Assembly (NCBI GenBank): GCA_000226015.1
Contig: JH152778.1
Span: forward strand, 66,046-130,045
Direction: 5' to 3'
Source of the DNA: Mnemiopsis leidyi
Lineage: Eukaryota; Ctenophora; Tentaculata; Lobata; Bolinopsidae
DNA length: 64,000 nt
Shown here: in pieces, positions 1 through 10,500 of the stretch
Numbering within the stretch: the stretch's first letter is position 1
Layout of the letters: every line of letters begins with the position of its first letter
Notes under the pieces: model-generated
What the model was told of the DNA's origin: nothing
Seen by the model: the letters and a program-made list of their open reading frames with translations, nothing else
Database searches by the model: none
Translations under genes and position numbers: made by a program

Positions 1-218
1 CACCGACCGGCGCTATGTCGGATGTTTGGAAATGGAAACTTATTTGATGACTGACACAACTTAAACTAAAACAATATCGGATATGAATGAACAAAGCTCG
101 TGTGTCAAACGTATTTTCCAAAATTTACTGAAGGTGAAATAAACGCCGTTTAGGAATTAATGCCCTGCTATTCAGAAATTTGAGACTTCTTTTACAACTA
201 CCGTAGCCTTAAAATCAA

Positions 219-503
219 TTATTGCGCTAGTACTCTTGATCCGACATGCTGAATAGTTTATATGGGCGTCGGAGTGGTTTACTGGATTTCTCAAAATCAG
301 GCCTGGACTGATCACTCAAGATCCAAATGGACTTGGCACTTTTAACCGAAATAGGCTGAAGTGTTTTGCTAAAAATTGGATTATCTTGCCATTAATGACA
401 TCTGGAGGGATCAGTCCAGGTCTGATTTTGAGAAATACAGTAATCCACTCCTACACCCATATGAATTATTCAGAATGTTGGATAAAGAGTACTAGCGCAA
501 TAA
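219..503. mobile_element. Palindromic fold-back element (MITE-like)
   Basis: Two arms of about 96 bp (219-314 and 408-503) are inverted copies with roughly ten mismatches. Both begin, read inward, with TTATTGCGCTAGTACTCTT. About 93 bp separates the arms and there is no coding capacity. This is typical of a short non-autonomous fold-back element. I see no certain target-site duplication. Confidence 0.65.
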
Positions 504-823
504 CAGTGGAGTAAAAACCAAATTTTGCTAAATAATGCGTTGGGCTTAAGGTGCGAATTGCAAACCTTCTAGCTAAACAAGAATAACAAAATTTAGCTGT
601 AAAGAACGTTAAGCTAAATAGTATTTTAGCGATAAAGTGCGAATCGCGCACCATTTAGCTAAAAATATCAAAGGCATTAATTAGGTTTTAGCTAAATAGT
701 GTTTTTAGCTATATAGTGCGATAACTAACTTACAATTTGTTTCAGAATTGTTAACAGTTATTACTAAACAAGCTGCTGCCTGCTTGATCAGTTAAAAATT
801 TAATTGCTAAATCAATGATATAC
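504..823. other. Non-coding stretch with TTAGCTAAA-rich sequence
   Basis: AT-rich sequence with repeated GCTAAA and GTGCGAAT words, lying downstream of the membrane-protein gene's stop codon. It probably includes its 3' UTR. No gene seen. Confidence 0.4.
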
Positions 824-3069
824 TTACCCTCCTAAATTCGATCGTTCAGATTCCAAAGTGTTACTTCTACTTCCAGTCTTGTTTTTAGACTTTCTCTCAA
901 AGGTTCGTCTCAGATATCTGTCCCACATACTTCCTAAAGGTGACTCCGAATCTTCACGTGATTCGAGACGTGCAACATCACATGTTTCTGCACGTGCGAC
1001 ATCACGTGCAACATCACATGACCCTTGTCCTGCCTCTATTTTCCCGGCTATTCCTCCCGTATCTTCCCGAGAGTCATCTAACGACACAGAAGTCTCCAAA
1101 TCAGATCCTCCACCTTCCATTCTGGAAGTTTCCACCTCACTCAGATCTGACCGGTTCAGACTGTCAGTCGGAGGTTGCTGTTGGGTACTGGCCCCCCTCT
1201 GCACCCCACCACCCACACCCCTGTTAGGGGGTGGGGTGTTGTATGTCTGCTCGTAGTTAGGAGGTGGTGTGGTGTAGCTTGGAGGTGGGGTGGGGTACGG
1301 CCGGGGCTCGTTGTACAGGTCGTTACTGTTGTAGGTGTTGTTGTAGGTCCCGTAATCGCTTTGGTAGTTGTTGTAGTTGTGGTACGCCGTACCTGTCGGT
1401 AAGAGTAACTTAAATAAATTAAACTTAAACTTGTAGCCGAAGGTCGTTAGCTGTCCTATCTTTACAAAGAACTAACAAATCTAACATCTTTGCTGTGACG
1501 TGTGTATCTAATGCAACATCAGGTCAAGTTCAAATACCGAAATCTCGTGTGTTAGAGCTCTGCTCCTCCACCATACACTCAACAAGAGACAACAGTAACA
1601 TCAGCAGGATGAGGGACAGTGAGATCCCCATTATTATCCACAGCCAGACCGGGACCTCGTAGCAACAAGCGTTACGGAGTCCGCCGTACCTTCCTGCTCC
1701 ACAGCACCTGGTTAGATTGTCACGTGTCACTGTTACTCAGTTACTCGGTAACTCACTGTTACTCAGGTACTCGGTTACTCAATGGTCATCGGTAACTTAA
1801 TGGTCATCGATAATTCATATTTGAATTACCGATTTTTGAAGTGTCTAAGACTGTAATGAAGATTTTGTTGAAAGACCTACTGTTACTTTAGAATAAAGTT
1901 TAGCAATAACGGTAGGCAAAGAACAAATTTGAGCACTGTTTAAATATTGCACAGCTAGGACTGTAGAAAGCGGTGAATAAAAGAACAGAAGAGTAGACCA
2001 TGAGTTAGGAGTTAGGACATGCAATAACAAATATATTTGTTCATTATACTTATAGTTATAGCACTATGATGCTTCTTAACGTTATGCTACACAAGTACAA
2101 ACTAGAGGTTTCAGAGAAGCGAGTATTAAACAAGAAATGTACCTGTAGTTGGCTGGACAACAGGTTACACCCCTGTATTTGTGGTTTGCACAGCAGGAGT
2201 CCATCGGACCGCAACACTTAGCGCGCGGCCCGTTGGCACAACACGTGCTGGACTGAGGGCAGCACGTGTTGAAGAAACTTCTGACGTTGCAACATTGATC
2301 CGACCCGTCACACCTGTCGGGTAGATTAATGTGACTGTAACAGTTACCATTACTGTTACAGTTAATGTGACTGTAACAGTTACTGTTACTGTTACTGTTA
2401 CTGTTACTGTTACTGTTACTGTTACTGTCACTGTTACTGTTACTGATACAGTTACAGTCACAGTAATAGTTACTGTTACTGTAACAGGTAATAGTTACTG
2501 TTACTGTAACAGGTAACTTTACTGTAACTGTTACAGTTACTGTTATTGTAACTGTTACAGTTACTGTTATTGTCACAGTTACTGATACAGTTGCTGTTAC
2601 AGTTACAGTTACAGTTACAGTTGCTGTTACAGTTACTGGTACAGTTGCTGTTACAGTTACCGTTGCTGATATTGTTACTGTCACTGTTGCTATTACAGTT
2701 ACTGTTACCGTTACTGTTACTGTTAGTTGTTACTGTTACTGTTACTGTTACTTTTGCTGTTGTTGTGGCTGTAACTTTAACAGTTGTTGCTGCAGTAAAA
2801 TATACAGTGACAATTACACTTGCAGTTACAACTTACAATCTCGGTAACAGTTTCTATTTTTTTGTTGCACTCATGGCTTTTGGCGATTCGGGGTTAATAA
2901 GGTGGACGGCTGTTCTTAAAGTAGAGGTTAACGGATGATGGAAGAATTTTCTTCAACGGATGGACAAAAGATATAGCTTAACTTACTCCTTATCTTCGTT
3001 ACACCGATAGCTCCAAACAAAATCGACACACAAGATCAAGAACAACACAACAACCTTAACCCATTTCAT
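824..3069 (-). CDS. Single-pass membrane protein with CC-pair ectodomain and PPxY tail (Shisa/STMC6-like)
   Basis: I join four exons on the minus strand: 3069-2987, 2313-2143, 1707-1538 and 1392-824. All junctions are GT-AG and in phase, giving 330 residues. Residues 1-20 are a clear signal peptide (MKWVKVVVLFLILCVDFVWS). Residues ~23-100 form a compact domain with eight adjacent Cys pairs (QCC, TCC, TCC, KCC, SCC, TCC, RCC, ACC) plus two single Cys. Residues ~105-127 are a transmembrane helix (VWLWIIMGISLSLILLMLLL). The cytoplasmic tail is rich in Tyr, Asn and Pro and carries PPSY (178-181) and PPNY (185-188), the WW-domain ligand PPxY. A short repeat based on DVAR lies further on. This layout (signal peptide, Cys-rich ectodomain, one helix, PPxY tail) is that of the Shisa/WBP1/VOPP1 group, whose members act as adaptors in membrane trafficking. 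The family assignment is inferred from layout, not from a full domain match. The first intron is filled with a hexamer repeat. Confidence 0.75.
2330..2765. repeat. TTACTG hexanucleotide array
   Basis: Tandem TTACTG (GTAACA on the minus strand) with scattered variants fills most of the first intron of the membrane-protein gene. Long open frames here on both strands, rich in TVTVTV, are products of the repeat and not genes. Confidence 0.95.
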
Positions 3070-3808
3070 GTCATACTTTCACAGACTGACAAGAAGTAGG
3101 AGCAAGTTCTGAGTGAAAATCGGCCCTCTAAGTAAACAATATTGTTCCGTTTATCGAGTATTAAAAGATAACGATATATGGATGTAGTTGAAAGTACCTA
3201 TAATTGCAATGTTAACACAACTACACAAATAATGTATTATACATGCTGTATGACCTACTACTGAATTGTCTGGGAGACTTTTGTACTAGAAATTTACATT
3301 GTACATGTATGGTAAGCTAGCAAGCCCCAGTAGCTCTCACTGAGTATCTTGAAAATGCCACATTTTCACACACTTGAACAAACTTCCGGGCTCGGCAGTT
3401 CGATAGGAGATTTGAGGGTTACGGGGCAATTTCTATTTCCTGATCATTTAATACTTTTTTGAGATATCCTTAACTGGATAAAATACATTGTACGTGACAC
3501 AGTTAACTCTTTAACGTTATGTTCGATAATTAGTAATCTGAAAGTATCACTAACAATAGAAAAACGGTTCACTTCATAAAATCACAAATTTTTATAAAAC
3601 AAAGAAACTTAATTGTTACAATGCATATTTGCCCATAAAATCTTGTGATGAAAAATAAGATTCAGCTGACAAGTTCATCTTGATTGTTGAATGAGCACGA
3701 CTTAAACTATGCCTATAGCTAAAGATAGCTATAATGTAGCACGTCGATGACCATTGACCTTGTAAAGATGTCTCATGTAGCCGATTGTACTCTTTTCTAT
3801 CACTCATG
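3070..3808. other. Intergenic stretch between two minus-strand genes
   Basis: It separates the 5' end of the membrane-protein gene from the stop of the NTR-like gene, which is transcribed in the same direction. It should hold the former's promoter and the latter's 3' UTR. I see no clear regulatory motif or coding exon. Confidence 0.4.
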
Positions 3809-5267
3809 CTAGTAGACGAAGAATGTGCATGAAGATCCAGATTCAGCCACATAGATGTATTTTCCTGAAGATTTCGAAAATTATTCTTGAAAGTTTTCAT
3901 TTAAAATAAACTCAGATCACCCACAGCCCTACAAGAATCAGGCTTGCTGAAAATTATCGCGTGACAAATGTTATGTGAAAGTTGTAACTCTAGAAATCTA
4001 CCTGGAATGAGTTTCTTCTGTTGAATGGCAAGATTGTAACTGTGAGGATATTGCTCGTCTTTCTTCTTAAGATACCTCTCTTCCCCTGACTCTCCGAATT
4101 TACTGTTCACCTGTCAGGGAGAAGAAACAATTTAAAACGATACTGATTTTCAGCTCCTATACAAATCAGCATTCTAAGAACTTATTCGTTCACAAATTCA
4201 CCCCTTGTCATAATACCAGGATTCACCCCTTATTCCTGCTCAGAATTGTAGCTCCCAAAAACTAACCGCCCCGCCACCCCTCCGGGGTTCAGGCTTATCC
4301 CTCCCCAGAACTTATCCCTCTCCAGAACTTATCCCTTCCCAGAACTTATCCCTTCCCAGAACTTATCCCTTCCCAGAACTTATCCCTTCCCAGAACTTAT
4401 CCCTCCCCAGAACTCATCCCTCCCTAGAACTAATCCCTCTACGCATCTTATCCCTCCCCAGAACTTGTCCCTCCCCAGAACTTATCCCTCCCTAGAACTT
4501 ATCCCTCCCCAGAACNNNNNNNNNNCTCCGACTCAGCCCTCCCCAGAAACTATCCCTCCCTAGAACTTATCCCTCCCCAGAACTTATCCCTCTACAGAAC
4601 TTATCCCTCCCCAGAACTTATCCCTCCCCAGAACTTATCCCTCTACAGAACTTATCCCTCCCCAGAACTTATTCCTCCCCAGAACTTATCCCTCCCCAGA
4701 ACTTATCCCTCCCCAGAACTTATCCCTCCCCAGAACTTATCCATCTCCAGAAACTCAGGTCCCTGCCGAACTTCCCTCTCCCCTAGTCTCAGTACTCACC
4801 GTTACAAGTTCTCCAGGGTTCTCCCTAGACTGATACATCCACACTCCCTCACTCCCATGTCCTGCTACACCCAGCAGCTCGAACTCAGCTGCGTTGAACT
4901 TCTTCTCCTTTGTAAACCGTTGCAGGGAGAATGCCAGGAAACCTTTGTCACACACCGGTACCTCCTCTTTCGGGAACTTGCACTTCTGGCACGATCTTGG
5001 AAGTTTTTCATGTAGTTATCGAGTGATTTAGCTGTACTGTTTGCGTTGAATCTGTAATCAATAATCATCATTCTGAAAGATTTCATGTTCTTTTTGGCTG
5101 TCCCTTGAGTCGATCCATGGCGGACCCGCCACAGATAGAAAGTCTACCGGTTATATTGCCAAGGATTAAGACAAATTATTGTAAATTATTTAAAAATTCG
5201 TGAAATTCAAATACACTTACGTGAGTGTGGTGAGAGTGGCCAGAATTAGAATTACCAACTGCAGCAT
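3809..5267 (-). CDS. Small secreted protein, possibly NTR/TIMP-like
   Basis: Four minus-strand exons join in phase: 5267-5221, 4995-4800, 4110-4002 and 3864-3809, giving 135 residues. Residues 1-16 are a signal peptide (MLQLVILILATLTTLT). The mature protein starts at once with SCQKCKFP...VPVCDKGFLAFSLQ (Cys 18, 21, 31) and ends LIPGKYIYVAESGSSCTFFVY (Cys 130). Netrin-type (NTR) domains, including TIMPs, have N-terminal Cys directly after the signal peptide, a Cys before the first strand, and a late Leu-x-x-Gly-Lys-x-Tyr strand followed by a Cys. The resemblance is real but weak, so the family is an inference. The exon 2 acceptor (TTCCAAG|ATC) lacks a good pyrimidine tract. I chose it because it alone keeps the frame from the signal peptide and avoids the upstream stop. 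The intron between exons 2 and 3 contains a 17-bp minisatellite. Confidence 0.6.
4290..4760. repeat. 17-bp minisatellite (CCCAGAACTTATCCCTC)
   Basis: About 28 copies of a 17-bp unit with point variants, interrupted by ten N at 4516-4525. It lies inside an intron of the NTR-like gene, and its end comes within about 40 bp of the donor of exon 2. Confidence 0.95.
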
Positions 5268-7555
5268 CGTGAAGAACTGAGCCTAAATAAAAAGTTATCG
5301 TAAATAGTTATTGTTGGGATTCACCAAAAATAACAAGAAAGATGAAGATTTCTTGATAAATCGATTTCTATGCAAAATCGATAATTCTAAAGTTAAACTA
5401 ATCATTTTAGCACAATGAAAGGTTTCATCATGCGGTTATGGCTGTACCAAATTGCGAAGCTAATTAGCTGCGATAGTTGTGACTCTCTATAAGAGCTAAA
5501 GTAAATACCATCATTAGGAAAATGTTATGGTGACCGACTGAGACGCGATATTAGCTTACTCAAAGTAGAAACTAAAATTTACATTTGAGTGATAGTTTAG
5601 TTTATTAGTATTAATTCGAGCGAATTAGCGAAACTTTCCCCACTGATTCTCGACTGACACAGCTGGACAAAATAAATCACTTCTTCCCTCAAGCTCAGGC
5701 CCGAGTTAGTCAATATCAATCATTATACTAGGACGCGATTTTCATATATTTCCACAACAAATGACTTGCTGAACTGATCTGACAGAATATTTCTATGGAA
5801 GTGACAAAAAAAGTTGCCACGACACAAAACGTGGGGTGATAGACTTTGCACCTCACCAGATGCTACCATGATCTGAGTCTACACATAACCGCGGGTAAAG
5901 AATTAGATAATTCAGGTCAAAACCTCATCGTATGTTGCTGGTAAGTAATACTTTCAATTACAATCCTCGACAAATTCTGCATAATTCGACTGGCGACTTG
6001 TTCGAGTAATGCTCATAGACTTATCTACTTATTTAAAGGATATTTCACTTTAAAAAGGCACTGCTTCGGCGGTACAAAGTAAAAACAAGAATGAACATTA
6101 ATATGAATTTAAACCACGACAAAGCTTGTTTCCTTTTGTTACTTGTTTACGGTTTATGGTTTTATGGTAGATAGTTAAAACATTTGCCTTTTTAGGCTCT
6201 TCAAATTGTTAACAAATAGAAAAAGTGGTCAAAAAAATGATTATTTTAGGAAGAATGAAGAAAATATTGACATCTGTCTCAAGTTTTTGAAAAAAATTTT
6301 TTTGATTTTATTGATTAAGCTTAGTCATCAGTTCTAACCAAGTCTTTCAATTACTCAGCCGCTAAGTGTTTCTGTTTTGGTTATGTCACATTTTGGCAAT
6401 AAATTTCAAACAGGGAGGCATATTACCATTCTGCCAAAATTTCGGTTCAACAAACGGAAAGTGGAAACTGACTAACAGTAAACAGACTAAAGTCGGAAAT
6501 AAAAACTCCGAACCGACTCCGAGGACTTGTCGCGGCAATACCAATATTGCTTCTACTTCTAGCTTGCTGGGATGCAGATGTATCAGACCGTGCTTACAAC
6601 AGTAATTATGCAAAATAGTTTTAGTTTTCAACATGCTATTGCTAATGCTACTATTCATAACGAAAGGTAATTTTTTTCCCCAACTCATCTAACCATAAAC
6701 AACAAAATACATAATCTGACGTGATAATCTGAGTTGTGGTATGACACAACCATAGCCCATAGTGATGAGCATAAAGCTCCGCACAGTCCGAACTCTGCTT
6801 CACAAACACTTGCAACGTCCTGGCATCCCCAGCTGCGATTCGAGCTAAAACAGCTCAAAGCTAAATGGCGAAAATGCTTCAAAATGAGTTGAAACGTTTG
6901 CCGAACTTCGAATCAAAATGTCGACCACTCTTTCGTGTGATTAGATGACTGCGAGATTGGGCCAAGAATAACAGCTCTAAGTTTCATTGAAACGGTGGTC
7001 TGTCCTAGATCATGATGGCAGTATTAGATCGTGAGGGCAGCATAAATTGTGGTTGGTATTTAGATTGGATCTCTGATTGTCGATCGAAAAACCGATTTTT
7101 ATCGAGATTCATGGAGCATAAAATCGTAGCGAAGTCTGACGAAGACATTTGTCATGATTCGACCCGACACTTCGGATATTTATCTCACTCTAACTGATAT
7201 ACTTTCTGCTCGAACGATTTTATATTAATATTAAATTGCACCAATTGAAACTCGAACGTAAGCATTAGAAAACAAGTATGCATCAGACAATGAAAAATAT
7301 TAAATAGGGAATGATTTTTCCGAAAAAAACCGCGGCATAAGAATTCCTAGAAATCATATCTTAAAAATCTTTAAAATTCTAAGCTTTCGTAAATTATCAA
7401 CTCCGGATCGTTATTCTATTATTTAAATCGAGATTTCATGGTCAATGGCGACAGCCATAAGAATTACTAATAATGAAGAAACCTAAAATAACCAAGAATT
7501 CTAGTTAATGAATTGAGGCCTTATACATTCTACAATTATTTCAAAACTATCCAGA
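5268..7555. other. Intergenic stretch, no gene recognised
   Basis: About 2.3 kb of AT-rich sequence between the start of the NTR-like gene and the stop of the asparagine synthetase gene. It should contain the former's promoter and the latter's 3' UTR. The short open frames here have no signal peptide, domain or splice context that I can support. Confidence 0.5.
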
Positions 7556-10500
7556 TTACTCGTCACCACAGATTATCTCCTGTTTCTCGGCTGCTGAAGT
7601 GGTACTTTGGTGCACGGCCCGCACAGATCTTCCTGATTCGTCATTTGCAGTACCCTCCGGCATCCAGCTTGCTCCTCGAGGTGTCGAACAGGCTACTGAC
7701 TTTCCTGGGGGTGTTTGAGTAACATCCGGCCTTTTTAGGAGAGACCTGTCTTTGGTATCAAGTTGGTTTGATTTCAAAGTTTTATCCAATTGGATATTTC
7801 TAAAAAGGGAACAATTTGATTATTACATCGACTCTATAAGTTGTTTAAAGCTACATATCATAAGGCTGCGGATATGACCAGTGGTCGCAAGGTCAACACA
7901 AACGTGATACGTATCAATTCTAATAAAACACAAGAACAATTGGGGAATGGGGAAGCGAATCCAAAGTGGGGCTCCTAGGACAAAAGCCCTGGACTCTTAC
8001 TCTGGTCCCCAAGTTAGTAGGAATGTTCTCCTATGGTTAAGGAAAATACGTGAATTTAACCCAAATTTGAAAAAAAACCAAAATTATTCCCGTTTCCATG
8101 ACCGCAGTTGTTTATTATGGGTTTCAGAATTCTTCTTTATGAAAGTGACAGTGTTTCTCCAATTTGATTGGTGGTATCTGGCTTTTCATTGGTCAAACCC
8201 AGTCACATGTTAAGGAAAATTTCCGACTCCTCCCCAAGAATTGTGACGTCCATTACCTGTCTTAACGGTAGTCATAGAGAAGTTGTACTTCTCATACATT
8301 GACATGTTAAACTGCTCCTCTGTTGTTCCTGTATTCTTGTAGTATTGCTTTAGTCCGTCAATCCAGTCGTAACCCACAGAATCTGGGGATAAAGTGGGTT
8401 TACACCAAAAAACATAAATATTAAAAACATGTCAAAAAAGAAACTTTTCACTGCTTATGCAGCAAAAACTTGATTTCCTAGGGCAATTTTAAGAGAAGCT
8501 AAACTTAGCTTTAAAGACTTTTGTAGTGATACTGCAGCATTTTGATTTCTCAAATACCTAACAACGAGCAGCTACTAGTGCTATTTTTTCCTTTACATGT
8601 GCTGCTACACACACACTCACCGCTTTGTTTAGCTCTCCCTTTAAACTCGTTTGCCAAAGGACCATTGGTCTATAATATTACTGTTTTCGAGGTAAGAGCT
8701 GTATGCTTATAATGCGACTCCCATACGTTGCCGCCGGGCGTTGCTATTAGCTTTACACTTGTTATTGGACCAAAGACTAACAGACGCTCTTGTTTACTTC
8801 GCTTAGGCGAGAGACGCAGCAACTAACAGCAGTTTTGTGATCGAACATCGACGCATTTATTTTACATAAAAGACTTCTTCAAAATCTCTCGTTTTCATTT
8901 AAATGCAGTTATGTATCAATTCAAGAACACTTGCAGTTCATTGCCGCCAAAATGTTCTCTCTTCTCAAAAGAGACAGGATCGAACTGGTTGTGGTAAGGA
9001 ACCACAAGATCAGAGTATATCAACAAGGATTGTTTTCCTATTTCTAGGGTAAGGGCCGGGAAGGAAAGAGGGCTATGTACAGCGGGAAAAGTGACAGGTG
9101 TCCTGAAGCTTTCCTTTTTTCTTATTTTTGATCTTTCACGGTCTAAAATCTAGATTTAACTGGCCAAGATCTTGCGTGTAACATGGTACATTATGATTTA
9201 AAATGTTTGTGGCTCAAACTTTGTTTTTTTTTTCTATTTAAAATTATTGCGATTCAAACTGGATTAAATTGGTGCAGCCTAATCTCAATGTTTCCTTCCA
9301 ACTTCTCAGGATCGTGGAATTTATATTGTTATATTTATTGTAACATCAGATTTACAAAATTCAGTGTAAAGCCTTGGTATGGTGGCAATAAAGATATTTT
9401 GTTTTTTAGAAAAAAACAAAATCGCATACTTATTTGCCTAAATTTTGCCTAGACTTTCTTTGCTGTGGGGACACCAAATGCTAAGTCACCAGATATAAAT
9501 CATAATTGTTCTCTTTTACTATAATTTGGGTTGTTCATGTTGGTGGAAGGTCGCCGTGGTCGTACCCAACCCCAAACTCAAGTGCGGCTTGTTTTCAAGT
9601 AAAACTAAAATGCTAATAAATTGCGATTTAATTTAAGAATATGACAACCATACGAGGGAACGTAGTAAAAACGGAAGTAAAAAAATATTGTCGTAATTCT
9701 GTCTTAACAAATAGAGAATATCAAATATCTAGCACAAGCTGTCACGTACTTTTAAATAGGTAACGCGTCTTGACAAGCTGATCGAGTTGTCAATTAAATG
9801 AGTTGTAAATTACACCGTAAGGGTCGACAAAACGGGCCCTCATAGTAAACATTTTTAATTGTTGTTGCCCTAGGTAAAATGTTTTACCTTGCGATGCTAT
9901 TTGTGGTAGGAGCGACTGCTGAAAATGACGGTATGTAATTTTTAAACATGTATCATTAATGTAGCGAGACGCTTTTCAAATTTCAAATATATACTTATTG
10001 ATCGAGTACTGGTCATGAAAGAGAGTGAGTATTCAGAGTTTACCAGTTGAAAATTGTCACACCCAGGCCAATGTCCCGCATCACACCCCTACGTGTACCA
10101 CAACGGAGAGTACTGTTGTCAGACGAACAAAGAGAATGTGTACTCTGACCAAGGCGACAAGTGTGACGGCAGTGATCTACAGATAGACAGTCTCTGTTGT
10201 GAAGGACATAATGCCGTCTCTTGTCCTTCCGGAAACTGTGTTAACTACTCAGGTAAGAACTTATGGTATCTGTTGATGTGCCATTTTGATATTTAAAGTA
10301 TAGTTTCTAATTTCTGATTAGAATCAATCCCTGGAAAATTGATAGTACATGTTGCAGGAGCTCAGAAGTACACATTGAAAGTTTTGTGTGATGATATCAA
10401 GACTGTCTATGTGGATGGGGTAAGAATGGACGATTCAGGATCTCAAGGTTGGACGAAGATATCAACTTACCAGATATCTCTGACGACCAGAGTCATCGGA

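Noticed and set aside
2082-2938. TVTVTV-rich frames around the hexamer array
   Set aside because: Repeat translation inside an intron. Only the Cys-rich end (2143-2313, minus) is a real exon.
8952-9110. Plus-strand ATG with a good GCCGCCAAA context and two short exon-like blocks ([14 protein letters not shown] | [16 protein letters not shown])
   Set aside because: No family resemblance and no further exons that I could find. Possibly a short unknown transcript in the ASNS intron, but unsupported.
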